Below, in pieces: positions 1 to 7,673 of a stretch of DNA of 50,118 nt. The position numbers and the translations under genes were made by a program. Origin of the DNA: an uncultured Cyclobacteriaceae bacterium (GTDB lineage Bacteria > Bacteroidota > Bacteroidia > Cytophagales > Cyclobacteriaceae); assembly GCA_937958005.1 (NCBI GenBank), contig CALGOB010000170.1:1-50118 (forward strand), written 5' to 3'. The notes under the pieces were generated by a model, which ran no database searches, was not told where the DNA came from, and worked only from the letters and a program-made list of their open reading frames with translations. How positions within the stretch are numbered: the stretch's first letter is position 1; each line of letters begins with the position of its first letter.

Positions 1-23
1 ACCACTTGCAAGTTGAGTAAAAT

Positions 24-62
24 AAAAAATAGCCTTACAGTTATACTTGCAAGGCTATTTTT
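24..62 (-). terminator. Rho-independent terminator of the first tRNA-like gene
   Basis: A 10-bp perfect inverted repeat (AAATAGCCTT at 27-36 with AAGGCTATTT at 51-60) is followed on the minus strand by a T run (complement of 24-29). It lies about 30 nt past the 3' end of the tRNA-like gene, so it should end that transcript. T-rich sequence on both sides means it could work in both directions. Confidence 0.75.
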
Positions 63-89
63 GACTAAACATTAATAAAAAATTAATAG

Positions 90-240
90 CTGTAGAGGAA
101 GGATTCGAACCTCCAAGGAGCAGTTAGCCTAGGTTAATCACGATAATCTGTTTATACAATTTATCATAACTAACCAAGGTTTATCCTTTATCTCCACCCT
201 CGAGACAGGAGGGCATGTCTGCCAGTTTCATCACTCTACA
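90..240 (-). tRNA. atypical class II tRNA-like RNA, copy 1 (GUC loop, giant variable arm)
   Basis: Read on the minus strand this folds as a complete cloverleaf. The acceptor TGTAGAG pairs with CTCTACA (91-97). The D arm is ATG/CAT with the TGGCAGA loop of leucine/serine-type tRNAs. The anticodon stem CCCTC/GAGGG carries loop CTGTCTC, and the T arm is GGAGG-TTCGAAT-CCTTC. U8, A14, G18G19, A21, U33 and the T-loop consensus are present. The discriminator is G73 and CCA is not encoded. Oddities: the loop gives anticodon GUC (204-206), formally Asp, in a class II body; position 37 is U rather than a purine; and the variable arm is about 80 nt, with a 4-bp base (GGAG/CTCC) and an inner hairpin of 18 pairs out of 19. 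A promoter and a terminator flank it. That it is a transcribed tRNA relative is well supported. Whether it is charged or decodes is unknown; G73 plus a long arm would suit seryl-tRNA synthetase better than LeuRS or AspRS. Confidence 0.72.
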
Positions 241-560
241 TTTTAAAGAACTTTCAAAGGTTATCCCTTTTTGATGAATCAAAGTTAATAAAATCATCCT
301 TTTTATAAAAATTATTTAATAGATTAATTGATTAATTACATCTCATCTAATTTGATATAGGTAATTTTTTGAAATTCATATTTTTCGTAATAAAAATGGC
401 CTATTAATAATTAAATTCGCAATAAAAACAGATTTCACTAAGAATAGTTGATCAATTCGCTAGTCATCAATCAAAATACAGTAACAAAAAAAGCTTTCAA
501 AAGAAATTTCCTATTCCCCAGAAGAGTTATAGTAATCGGTAGAACACATTATTTTTTTGA
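241..560. other. gene-free AT-rich stretch
   Basis: Apart from the promoter and leader of the tRNA-like gene (to about 315), I see no ORF, repeat or RNA fold here. It ends at the TGA target-site copy of the MITE. Confidence 0.5.
280..287 (-). promoter_or_regulatory. -7 promoter element of tRNA-like copy 1
   Basis: The minus strand reads TAACTTTG, matching the Bacteroidetes -7 consensus TAnnTTTG. It sits 40 nt before the mature 5' end (240 to 280), the same distance as in copy 2. The leader between them keeps CTTTGrAGTTCTTTAA in both copies. Confidence 0.65.
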
Positions 561-738
561 ACCCGAATGATGCAATAGAAATTTGATGCAAACCATAACT
601 AACAGTCATTTAGCCACTTAAATCCTAAGTTCCTACTCACCATAATGGAGACTATGTCTGCGTTGCAAATCAGAATTTAAGCAGCTATCTAACAGCCATT
701 TATGATTTTCTCTTAAAAGTCTAATGCATCATTCGGGT
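561..738. mobile_element. 178-bp MITE, copy 1
   Basis: The ends are ACCCGAATGATGCA and TGCATCATTCGGGT, and the inverted-repeat similarity extends to about 19 bp with one mismatch. Flanking TGA at 558-560 and 739-741 is a 3-bp target-site duplication. The element is the same length as copy 2 at 16822 and I count five base differences. It contains no ORF, so it must be moved by a transposase encoded elsewhere. A TNA-type 3-bp duplication is known for some IS5-family subgroups; that assignment is inference. Confidence 0.85.
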
Positions 739-868
739 TGAAAGAAGAATCTATCAAGAGTATTAATCTGCATTATTCATGACAAACCATGACCTTGCGT
801 AATAAGTAATTGATTTATTTAGTTTTATGATGAAAGAATTAAGAATTGATATAGCCTAAATTTGAGGA

Positions 869-1018
869 ATGTCCATTTTACTATACGGAATCGATTACGT
901 TGGTGGTCAACCATTTAGCTTTTCCAGTAATTATTTCCCTGGTCGGCACCCCAAATTATTCAAGTTAAAAGACAGTGATTTTATGGGCTTCACTTTTGAA
1001 AAGAGGAAGCCGCCTTAA
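869..1018 (+). CDS. possible 49-aa ORF or gene fragment
   Basis: An ATG-started frame ending in TAA encodes 49 residues beginning MSILLYGIDYVGG and ending FEKRKPP. I do not recognise the family. No promoter or ribosome-binding site stands out and the surroundings are repeat-rich, so it is as likely a chance ORF or a remnant as a gene. Confidence 0.2.
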   Translation: MSILLYGIDYVGGQPFSFSSNYFPGRHPKLFKLKDSDFMGFTFEKRKPP

Positions 1019-1082
1019 GTTATCATTTATTAACATTAAATAATTATATGATGTCAAGAAACAAAATAATAAACTAACCCCA

Positions 1083-1449
1083 CAGGGCAAACGCAGTTAA
1101 AAAAGGATCAAGCAGAAAACCTGTGGAATAGGAAAAAACTTTAAATCTATCCAACCTATAAAAAATAACATTTAAAATTTTAAGCATTTAATAATCAAAT
1201 ACTTGACTTGATGTTTGCTAAAGAAGTTTGAGTTTGAGAGCGAGTTTAGAGGAGCTTCCCCACAGATTTATTGCTTGATCCTTAAAAAAAGCTTAGGTTT
1301 TGGGCGTTTTAACTGGTTATACGCCCCAGGTTATCCATTCTATTTTTCTGTAAAACAGAAAAAAAAGATGCCATTTCTATCCAGAACGCGGCTAACGAGT
1401 ACAGCTATTGCAACAGTTTAGAAATTAAAACTTAAATGCGTTTGCCCTG
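1083..1449. mobile_element. decayed or internally deleted IS-like element with 13-bp terminal inverted repeats
   Basis: CAGGGCAAACGCA at 1083-1095 is matched exactly in inverted orientation at 1437-1449. Inside, a second inverted pair lies at 1105-1126 and 1260-1281 (GGATCAAGCA-type ends). The interior is only 340 bp and encodes no transposase. A 68-codon ORF at 1215-1421 is confined to the element and looks non-genuine. I see no clear target-site duplication, so this may be two nested, eroded ends. Confidence 0.5.
1227..1281 (+). repeat. direct repeat A, first copy
   Basis: The segment reads gagtttagagg...ccacagatttattg and is related to 1611-1665 (gattagagacg...ccacacaggtttattg). The two are diverged direct copies about 385 bp apart, so part of the 1083-1449 element recurs next to it. 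Confidence 0.45.
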
Positions 1450-1606
1450 ACCAACCCCGCCTCAGTGCCTCTGCTGAGAAAGCTACGGTGTTCGCAGAAA
1501 AGTAAGAGGATATGGAAAATAAATTAATGATTCACTCAGCACCTCCAGCGACCGCAGAAGGGTCAGTGTGCCGACCCAGGGGAATTAATACCCCTTAGGG
1601 ATTAAA
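1448..1606 (+). repeat. REP-like repeat, diverged long copy
   Basis: It starts TGACCAACCCCG and ends GGGGAATTAATACCCCTTAG-GGATTAAA, the same ends as the 96-bp hairpin repeats at 39071 and 46098. Its centre is different and longer and is more GC-rich than the surroundings. No reading frame is supported. Confidence 0.45.
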
Positions 1607-1610
1607 AATT

Positions 1611-1665
1611 TTAAGTTCGAGAACTAGATTAGAGACGTTTCCACACAGGTTTATTGTTTGGTCCA
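1611..1665 (+). repeat. direct repeat A, second copy
   Basis: Diverged direct copy of 1227-1281; see that entry. The stretch from 1666 to the next terminator at 1716 has nothing I can identify. Confidence 0.4.
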
Positions 1666-1715
1666 AAATATTACCTTGATCAATTTGCCTTTATTCGCAC
1701 CTCCTTTATAAATAG

Positions 1716-1750
1716 AAAAAGCCCCATGGTAAAAACCACAAGGCTATTTT
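1716..1750 (-). terminator. Rho-independent terminator of the second tRNA-like gene
   Basis: On the minus strand AGCCTTGTGG pairs with CCATGGGGCT (with G-U pairs) around a TTTTTA loop and is followed by TTTTTC. It is about 30 nt past the 3' end of the tRNA-like gene, as in copy 1, although the stem sequence differs. Confidence 0.72.
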
Positions 1751-1781
1751 CAAATAAACAACATTAACCCAAAAATGATAG

Positions 1782-1931
1782 CTGTAGGAGAAGGATTCGA
1801 ACCTCCAAGAAGCAGTTAGCCATAACTAATTACGATAAATTGTTTATACAATTTATCCCAACTGATCAGGTTTATACTTTATCTTCACCCCCGAGACAGG
1901 AGGGTATGTCTGCCAATTTCATCACCCTACA
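1782..1931 (-). tRNA. atypical class II tRNA-like RNA, copy 2 (GUC loop, giant variable arm)
   Basis: Paralogue of the gene at 90-240, one base shorter. The acceptor is TGTAGGG/TCCTACA, the D arm ATG/CAT, the anticodon arm CCCTC-CTGTCTC-GGGGG with GUC at 1895-1897, and the T arm GGAGG-TTCGAAT-CCTTC. The discriminator is G and there is no CCA. The variable-arm base is GAAG/CTTC where copy 1 has GGAG/CTCC, and acceptor and inner-arm pairs also change while staying paired or wobble. The inner hairpin (GATAAATTG/CAATTTATC at its tip) is less perfect than in copy 1. The loop CTGTCTC is identical in both, including U37. Retained pairing despite base changes argues for selection on an RNA rather than a dead repeat. 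Function unknown. Confidence 0.72.
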
Positions 1932-1970
1932 AATTAAAGAACTCCAAAGAAATTTATTCTTTCGACACCT

Positions 1971-1978
1971 CAAAGGTA
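1971..1978 (-). promoter_or_regulatory. -7 promoter element of tRNA-like copy 2
   Basis: The minus strand reads TACCTTTG (TAnnTTTG). It is 40 nt before the mature 5' end, exactly as in copy 1, and upstream sequence (ATTTTAATAAAAAAGG) is also shared between the copies. Confidence 0.65.
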
Positions 1979-2015
1979 ACAAGAAACCTTTTTTATTAAA
2001 ATTTTTTCAATAAAT

Positions 2016-2046
2016 TTGCTGAAAAAATAGAATATGTCTAATTTTA
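2016..2046 (+). promoter_or_regulatory. putative promoter of the Lrp-family gene
   Basis: TTG at 2016-2018, a 20-nt spacer, then TAATTTTA at 2039-2046 (one mismatch to TAnnTTTG). It would start transcription about 35 nt before the ATG at 2087. Confidence 0.4.
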
Positions 2047-2086
2047 TATTAGAAATTTAGGTTAATCTCAAAAACAACTACATAAA

Positions 2087-2548
2087 ATGAGTAAAAATTA
2101 CGAAATTGACAACGTAGATCTCAAAATCCTCAATATCTTAATGGAAGATGCCAAAATTCCTTATACGGAAGTGGCTAAAAGAGTTTTTGTTTCAGGAGGT
2201 ACAGTTCATGTCCGAATGAAAAAACTAGAGGAAATGGGAGTAGTACAGGGAACTACGTTAAAAATGGATTACTCTAAGTTAGGGTATGATGTCACCTGTT
2301 TTATGGGAATTTATCTAGAAAAAAGCTCACTGTATGATTTAGTAGTAGCCAAATTGAAAGAAATCCCTGAAGTAGTTAAAATCCATTACACTACTGGAAA
2401 TTACAATATATTCTTAAAAATACATTGCAAGGACACTAAGCACCTAAGAGATGTCTTACATGATAAAATTCAGTATGTTGAAGGAATTGAACGCACCGAA
2501 ACGTTTATTTCTTTAGAAGAGAGCTTAAATAGACATCTACAATTTTAA
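2087..2548 (+). CDS. Lrp/AsnC family transcriptional regulator
   Basis: A 153-residue DNA-binding regulator with the full Lrp/AsnC plan. An N-terminal winged helix-turn-helix (about residues 8-58, starting VDLKILNILMEDA and ending KKLEEMGVV) is followed by the RAM ligand/oligomerisation domain (about 65-145, with the glycine-bearing YTTGNYNIFLKI core). Family members bind amino acids or related effectors and assemble as dimers to octamers that wrap DNA. The effector cannot be read from sequence. It is a single-gene unit: its own promoter lies upstream and a strong hairpin terminator follows directly, so it is not in the suf operon. The length is normal for the family and the ATG agrees with the domain start. 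Confidence 0.93.
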   Translation: MSKNYEIDNVDLKILNILMEDAKIPYTEVAKRVFVSGGTVHVRMKKLEEMGVVQGTTLKMDYSKLGYDVTCFMGIYLEKSSLYDLVVAKLKEIPEVVKIHYTTGNYNIFLKIHCKDTKHLRDVLHDKIQYVEGIERTETFISLEESLNRHLQF

Positions 2549-2559
2549 AAATATCAAAT

Positions 2560-2597
2560 AAAGCATAACATAGAATTTAAAGTATGTTATGCTTTTT
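2560..2597 (+). terminator. Rho-independent terminator after the Lrp-family gene
   Basis: AAAGCATAACATA (2560-2572) pairs with TATGTTATGCTTT (2583-2595) and ends in a T run. It begins 11 nt after the stop codon. Confidence 0.85.
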
Positions 2598-2707
2598 ATA
2601 GCCTTTCGCAATTGAAAAGTAATCCTCCTAATCAATTCTAGAATAACGTTTATTTATAGATTTATAAAAAATATTTATAAACTATTCTGTCATAAGATCG
2701 TTTCTAA

Positions 2708-2724
2708 TTTAGAATTATTTTAAA
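2708..2724. promoter_or_regulatory. Fur-like palindrome 1 upstream of suf
   Basis: TTTAGAATTATTTTAAA is an 8-1-8 imperfect palindrome. It is the reverse complement, apart from the central base, of the box at 2754-2770, 46 bp away centre to centre. AT-rich palindromes of this TTTAGAAT type resemble Fur-family operators; the regulator is inference. Confidence 0.45.
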
Positions 2725-2753
2725 TAAGTAAAATTTCACTTAAAAGACGTTTA

Positions 2754-2770
2754 TTTAAAATTATTCTAAA
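2754..2770. promoter_or_regulatory. Fur-like palindrome 2 upstream of suf
   Basis: TTTAAAATTATTCTAAA, inverted partner of the box at 2708-2724. It lies 40 nt upstream of the suf -7 element. A 19-bp arm pair (2709-2727 and 2751-2769) would also allow one large hairpin in DNA. Confidence 0.45.
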
Positions 2771-2809
2771 AAAGGAATTTACAATCTAACATATTATAGA
2801 GGTTGTAGT

Positions 2810-2817
2810 TACCTTTG
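2810..2817 (+). promoter_or_regulatory. -7 element of the suf operon promoter
   Basis: TACCTTTG matches TAnnTTTG. Transcription would start near 2824, leaving a leader of about 38 nt before the sufB ATG. No clear -33 TTG is present at the usual spacing, as expected if an activator or relief of repression controls it. Confidence 0.55.
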
Positions 2818-2861
2818 CAGTTGAGTAAGAATTCCTTACATTTTTTAAATAAAGCTTGGAT

Positions 2862-4307
2862 ATGAGCAATGACGATCAAATTTTAGATGAATTCACTTCA
2901 AAAGAGTATGAGCATGGTTGGTCTGTTGATTTAGAGGCAGATGAGGCTCCCTTGGGTCTAAGTGAGGATATAGTGCGTTTTATTTCCGCAAAAAAGAATG
3001 AACCAAATTGGTTACTTGAATGGAGATTATCTGCTTATAGGCATTGGTTGACACTTAAAGAGCCTGATTGGGCAAATGTTGCTTATCCTTCAGTGGATTT
3101 TCAGGCTATCAAATATTATTCTGCACCTAAGAAAACTAAGAAATTAGATAGCTTAGATGATGTAGATCCTGAATTGCTTGAAACATTTAGCAAATTGGGT
3201 ATTTCGCTAACTGAACAAAAAAGACTAACAGGTGTAGCTGTAGATGCAGTAATTGATTCAGTTTCAGTAGCAACAACTTTTAAAGAGACACTTGGTGAAT
3301 TAGGTATTATCTTTTCTTCATTTAGTGAAGCAGTTCAGGAACATCCTGAATTAGTTAAAAAATACTTAGGTTCTGTAGTTCCAGTAAAAGACAACTATTT
3401 TGCTGCGCTCAATTCTGCTGTTTTTTCTGATGGTTCATTTTGCTACATTCCGAAAGGGGTAAGATGTCCAATGGAACTATCTACTTACTTTAGAATAAAT
3501 GCAGCTAATACAGGTCAGTTTGAAAGGACATTGATCGTGGCTGAGGAAAACTCTTATGTAAGTTACCTAGAAGGATGTACTGCTCCTCAAAGAGATGAAA
3601 ATCAATTGCATGCTGCAGTTGTAGAAATATTAGCTGAAAAAGAGGCTGAGGTAAAGTACTCAACGGTTCAAAACTGGTATCCTGGAGACAAAAACGGAAA
3701 GGGTGGTATTTACAATTTTGTTACTAAAAGAGGAATTTGTAACGGAGACCATTCTAAAATCAGCTGGACTCAGGTAGAAACAGGATCAGCTGTTACTTGG
3801 AAATATCCATCCTGCATCTTAAAAGGAGATTATTCTCAAGGAGAATTTTATTCCGTGGCTGTTACTAACAATTATCAGCAGGCTGATACTGGTACTAAAA
3901 TGATCCATATTGGTAAAAACACTAAATCAAGGATTGTTTCTAAAGGGATCTCTGCGGGGTATTCACAAAACAGTTATCGAGGTCAAGTAGAAGTAATGAA
4001 AAGGGCAGAAAATGCTCGAAATTTCTCCCAATGTGATTCTCTTTTGATGGGTAATCTTTGTGGTGCTCATACTTTTCCATATATAGACATAAATAATAAA
4101 AGTGCGCAGGTAGAGCATGAAGCTACCACTTCAAAAATAGGCGAAGACCAAATTTTTTATTGTACCCAGAGGGGTATAGATGAAGAAAGTGCGGTTGCCC
4201 TCATTGTGAATGGTTACGCTAAAGAGGTATTAAACCAATTACCAATGGAATTTGCAGTAGAAGCACAAAAGTTATTGGCTTTGACACTTGAAGGAAGTGT
4301 TGGTTAG
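2862..4307 (+). CDS. sufB: Fe-S cluster assembly scaffold SufB
   Basis: SufB is the scaffold subunit of the cytoplasmic SufBCD complex, on which Fe-S clusters are built before transfer to apoproteins. The 481-residue product has the usual family length and hallmark blocks: [38 protein letters not shown], and the C-terminal [19 protein letters not shown] bearing the conserved cysteine region. I take the ATG at 2862 (MSNDDQ) rather than an in-frame TTG two codons earlier. It is the first gene of a tightly packed operon: sufC follows after 44 nt, then sufD, sufS and sufE with gaps of 4-20 nt. No sufA or sufU is present. The operon has one promoter and two Fur-like palindromes upstream, suggesting iron control. 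Confidence 0.97.
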   Translation: MSNDDQILDEFTSKEYEHGWSVDLEADEAPLGLSEDIVRFISAKKNEPNWLLEWRLSAYRHWLTLKEPDWANVAYPSVDFQAIKYYSAPKKTKKLDSLDDVDPELLETFSKLGISLTEQKRLTGVAVDAVIDSVSVATTFKETLGELGIIFSSFSEAVQEHPELVKKYLGSVVPVKDNYFAALNSAVFSDGSFCYIPKGVRCPMELSTYFRINAANTGQFERTLIVAEENSYVSYLEGCTAPQRDENQLHAAVVEILAEKEAEVKYSTVQNWYPGDKNGKGGIYNFVTKRGICNGDHSKISWTQVETGSAVTWKYPSCILKGDYSQGEFYSVAVTNNYQQADTGTKMIHIGKNTKSRIVSKGISAGYSQNSYRGQVEVMKRAENARNFSQCDSLLMGNLCGAHTFPYIDINNKSAQVEHEATTSKIGEDQIFYCTQRGIDEESAVALIVNGYAKEVLNQLPMEFAVEAQKLLALTLEGSVG

Positions 4308-4351
4308 TTTTTAGGAGGAAGAATTTTAGTACATATTGAATAAATAGCATC

Positions 4352-5116
4352 ATGCTTAGCATTAAGAATTTACAAGCAAGAATAGAAGATAAAGAAATCC
4401 TGAAAGGGATCAACTTAGAAATAAAACCTGGTGAAATACATGCCATAATGGGTCCCAATGGTTCAGGAAAAAGCACGCTTGCTTCTGTATTGGCTGGAAG
4501 AGAAGATTATGAAGTAACAGGAGGTTCGGTAGAATATTTAGGTCAGGATCTTTTAGAAATGGCTTCTGAAGAAAGGGCTCGAGAAGGAGTATTTCTTGCT
4601 TTTCAATATCCTGTAGAAATCCCTGGTGTTACAACCACTAATTTCTTAAAAACAGCTGTTAATCAAGTTAGGGAACATAAAGGCCTAGCTAAACTAGATG
4701 CAGTTTCTTTTTTGAAAGAGATGAAGGAAAAAATGAAGCTAGTAGAAATTGATCAATCATTATTGAGTAGATCATTAAATGAAGGCTTCTCAGGTGGAGA
4801 AAAGAAAAGGAATGAAATTTTCCAAATGGCCATGCTTGAACCTAAATTATCGATTCTAGATGAAACTGATTCTGGTTTGGATATAGATGCCTTGAAAATT
4901 GTTGCGAATGGGGTTAACCAATTGAAATCAAGTGAGAATGCCACTATTGTAGTAACTCATTATCAAAGACTTTTGGACTATATAGTTCCGGATTTTGTTC
5001 ATGTTCTTTACAAAGGAAAGATTGTTAAATCTGGTGGAAAAGAACTTGCCTTAGAATTAGAAGAAAAAGGTTACGACTGGATCAAAGAAGCCGTCGATAC
5101 CAAAGAAGCTGTATAA
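4352..5116 (+). CDS. sufC: Fe-S cluster assembly ATPase SufC
   Basis: An ABC-type ATPase that drives conformational change in SufBCD during cluster assembly; it is cytoplasmic and is not a transporter. The 254 residues carry Walker [10 protein letters not shown] (34-42), a Q-loop near FQYPVEIPG, the signature FSGGEKKR (146-153) and Walker [13 protein letters not shown] (167-177) with catalytic Glu171. The DETDSGLD wording and the KKRNE run after the signature are characteristic of SufC rather than of import or export ATPases. It sits between sufB and sufD in the canonical BCD order. An antisense reading frame overlaps its start, but codon content and motifs belong to this strand. Confidence 0.97.
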   Translation: MLSIKNLQARIEDKEILKGINLEIKPGEIHAIMGPNGSGKSTLASVLAGREDYEVTGGSVEYLGQDLLEMASEERAREGVFLAFQYPVEIPGVTTTNFLKTAVNQVREHKGLAKLDAVSFLKEMKEKMKLVEIDQSLLSRSLNEGFSGGEKKRNEIFQMAMLEPKLSILDETDSGLDIDALKIVANGVNQLKSSENATIVVTHYQRLLDYIVPDFVHVLYKGKIVKSGGKELALELEEKGYDWIKEAVDTKEAV

Positions 5117-5133
5117 TCTGAATTGATAATATT

Positions 5134-6423
5134 ATGTCTGCTACCTTAGAAGAAGCATTGATTGGAAATTATGGATCTGACTTCCTTCCCAATCTGCAAA
5201 ATATCAAACAGGAGGCTAAATCAGCTTTCATTAAAAACGGGCTACCTAAGTTTAGGGAAGAGGAATATAAGTTCACACCTATTGCTAAAACTTTAGAGAA
5301 AAACTTTTCTTTTAAAAACCAGGTAAGTCAAGAAATAGGATTACCTGATTTGGCTGGTCAACTTATTGAAGATAGCGCTGTCAATCAAATTATTTTTGTA
5401 AATGGAGTTTATTCTTCTACCTTATCAAAATTTGAGCAAACAGATGGTCTGATTATTAAGTCGCTGAAACAAGCCGCAGTAGATCATGCTGACAATGTGG
5501 AGAAATATTTTGGCAAATTAAGCGATGTAACTATCGATTCATTTGCCGCTCTTAATACTGCATTGACACAAGATGGAATCTATATAGAGGTATTGAAAAA
5601 TACCAACTTAGCAACGCCATTTTACATCTATTATGTAAACACAGCACAAAATGCTGAAACACATAGTTTCCCAAGAAATTTAATTATTGCGAATAGTAAC
5701 AGTAAAATTACTTTAGTAGAAAAAGCAATCACATTGGGAAATAATAACGCCTTTCTAAATGTAATGGCTGAAGTGGTGGTTCATGAAAATGCACATGTTC
5801 ATCAAGTACGGTTACAAAACGACCGAAACAATGCTTATGAAGTAACGCAAACTCAAGTAAACCAAACTAGTAACAGCAATTATTCAGCTTATACAATCTC
5901 TTTATCTGGAGGGATGATCAGAAACAATTTAAATATTACTTCTGATGGTCAAAATTGTGAAAGTAACATGTATGGTCTTTACCTATTAAATGAAAAAACG
6001 CACGTTGACAATCACACAGTAGTAGATCATAAGCAACCCAATTCATATAGTAATGAACTGTATAAAGGTGTTTTGGATGACAAATCTAAAGGAGTTTTCA
6101 ATGGAAAAATATTTGTGAGACAGGAAGCGCAAAAAACAAACGCCTTCCAATCTAACAATAATATCTTACTATCTGATTCAGCTACCTTAAATACCAAGCC
6201 GCAGCTTGAAATTTGGGCCGATGATGTAAAATGCTCCCATGGATGTACTTCTGGCCAATTAGACAAAGAAGCAATCTTTTACTTACAAGCAAGAGGTATT
6301 TCAAAGCAAAAAGCAATTGGTATGTTGTTGTATGCTTTTGCAAATGATGTAGTGGATAAAATCCCCGTTGAAGGGATTAAAACCTACTTAGATAATATAG
6401 TATCTCGGAGACTTAACTCTTAA
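5134..6423 (+). CDS. sufD: Fe-S cluster assembly protein SufD
   Basis: SufD pairs with SufB, forming a beta-helical heterodimer on which SufC acts, and is needed for iron entry into the nascent cluster. The 429-residue protein has a variable helical N-terminal region (to about 120), a beta-helix core, and the diagnostic C-terminal block ADDVKCSHGCTSGQLDKEAI followed by the helical YLQARGISKQKAIGMLLYAFA. The CSHG histidine is the conserved SufD position. It starts 17 nt after sufC and ends 4 nt before sufS, so translation is probably coupled. Nothing is missing from the family core. Confidence 0.96.
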   Translation: MSATLEEALIGNYGSDFLPNLQNIKQEAKSAFIKNGLPKFREEEYKFTPIAKTLEKNFSFKNQVSQEIGLPDLAGQLIEDSAVNQIIFVNGVYSSTLSKFEQTDGLIIKSLKQAAVDHADNVEKYFGKLSDVTIDSFAALNTALTQDGIYIEVLKNTNLATPFYIYYVNTAQNAETHSFPRNLIIANSNSKITLVEKAITLGNNNAFLNVMAEVVVHENAHVHQVRLQNDRNNAYEVTQTQVNQTSNSNYSAYTISLSGGMIRNNLNITSDGQNCESNMYGLYLLNEKTHVDNHTVVDHKQPNSYSNELYKGVLDDKSKGVFNGKIFVRQEAQKTNAFQSNNNILLSDSATLNTKPQLEIWADDVKCSHGCTSGQLDKEAIFYLQARGISKQKAIGMLLYAFANDVVDKIPVEGIKTYLDNIVSRRLNS

Positions 6424-6427
6424 AAAT

Positions 6428-7669
6428 ATGAGTAATGACGTCTTAGCACATTTAGATGTAGAAAAAATAAGAAAGCAATTCCCCGTCCTTCATCAAGAAG
6501 TGAATGGAAAGCCTTTGATTTATTTTGATAATGCAGCTACCTCACAAAAGCCAAAAGTAGTAATTGATGCTTTATCTAATTACTATGAAAGAATCAATTC
6601 CAATATTCATAGAGGGATTCATACATTGGCAGAAAGAGCAACTAGCGCTTTCGAAGATACCAGGAAAAAAGTAAGTGAATTTCTAAATGCAAATGAAGTT
6701 GCTGAAATTATTTTCACTAAAGGAACTACTGAAAGTATCAATTTAGTGGCAAGCTCTTTTGGTAGAAAATTCATAGAAGAAGGGGATGAAATTCTAATTT
6801 CTCATATGGAACATCATTCTAATATAGTACCTTGGCAAATGCTTTGCGAAGAAAAAGGAGCCATATTAAAAGTAATTCCTATCAATGAGAAAGGAGAGGT
6901 TATTTATGATGAATACTTAGCACTGCTTTCTGATAAAACGAAACTAGTCTCAATAGTCTATGTTTCTAATACTTTGGGTACTATCAATCCTGTAAAGGAA
7001 ATGGCAGCTGATGCTCATAAGTTTGGAGCCAAAGTTTTGGTAGATGCAGCACAAGCGGCTTCACACCTTAATTTAGACGTGCAAGATTTAGATTGTGATC
7101 TATTAGCATTCTCGGCACATAAAGCATATGGCCCTACAGGTACAGGGGTTTTATATGGAAAAAGAGAAATTCTTGAATCAATGCCCCCTTACCAAGGTGG
7201 AGGGGAAATGATCAAAGATGTCAGTTTTTCTGGAACTACTTACAACGAAATTCCTTACAAGTTTGAAGCTGGTACTCCCAACATTGGTGAAGTAGTTGCT
7301 TTTGATAGTGCTATCGATTTTATTCAAGAAATTGGAAAAGAAAAAATAGCTGCTCATGAGGATTACTTACTTGAGTATGCCAATGAAAGGCTTAATAAAA
7401 TAGAAGGTTTTGTACCAGTGGGAACCGCCGAGAATAAAGTCAGTGTCATCTCATTTAATATCGAAGGAGTTCATCCTTTTGATCTAGGGATGATGTTAGA
7501 TGCTAAAGGCATAGCGGTTAGAACAGGACATCATTGTACGCAGCCATTAATGGATAGGTTTGAAATAGAAGGAACTGCAAGAGCATCTTTTGCTGTTTAC
7601 AATACAACACAAGAGATAGATCAATTTGTGGAATATTTAACTAGTATAGCAAAAACACTTAGAAAATAA
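6428..7669 (+). CDS. sufS: SufS-type cysteine desulfurase
   Basis: A PLP-dependent enzyme that takes sulfur from L-cysteine as a persulfide and hands it to SufE for cluster building. The 413 residues fit the group II (SufS/CsdA) class. The phosphate-contact region is DNAATSQKP, the PLP lysine lies in AFSAHKAYGPTG, and the catalytic Cys370 is in TGHHCTQP on the short loop typical of SufS. Aspartate and histidine cofactor contacts in VDAAQAASH are present. The gene starts 4 nt after sufD and is followed 4 nt later by sufE, its sulfur acceptor, which agrees with the SufS rather than the NifS/IscS group. Confidence 0.97.
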   Translation: MSNDVLAHLDVEKIRKQFPVLHQEVNGKPLIYFDNAATSQKPKVVIDALSNYYERINSNIHRGIHTLAERATSAFEDTRKKVSEFLNANEVAEIIFTKGTTESINLVASSFGRKFIEEGDEILISHMEHHSNIVPWQMLCEEKGAILKVIPINEKGEVIYDEYLALLSDKTKLVSIVYVSNTLGTINPVKEMAADAHKFGAKVLVDAAQAASHLNLDVQDLDCDLLAFSAHKAYGPTGTGVLYGKREILESMPPYQGGGEMIKDVSFSGTTYNEIPYKFEAGTPNIGEVVAFDSAIDFIQEIGKEKIAAHEDYLLEYANERLNKIEGFVPVGTAENKVSVISFNIEGVHPFDLGMMLDAKGIAVRTGHHCTQPLMDRFEIEGTARASFAVYNTTQEIDQFVEYLTSIAKTLRK

Positions 7670-7673
7670 AGAC

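Noticed and set aside
90-240. Interpretation as tmRNA or a group I intron in a tRNA
   Set aside because: A full anticodon arm is present and there is no tag-reading frame; the insert is far too short for a group I intron.
90-240. Plain tRNA-Asp(GUC)
   Set aside because: tRNA-Asp is a class I tRNA with a short variable loop and G37; this has a class II arm and U37.
1215-1421. 68-codon ORF starting MLKKFEFESEFRG
   Set aside because: It lies wholly inside the inverted-repeat element, overlaps its repeats and ends at its boundary, with no promoter or family signal.
2856-2861. TTG start for sufB, two codons earlier
   Set aside because: The ATG at 2862 gives the family N-terminus, and TTG is not needed.
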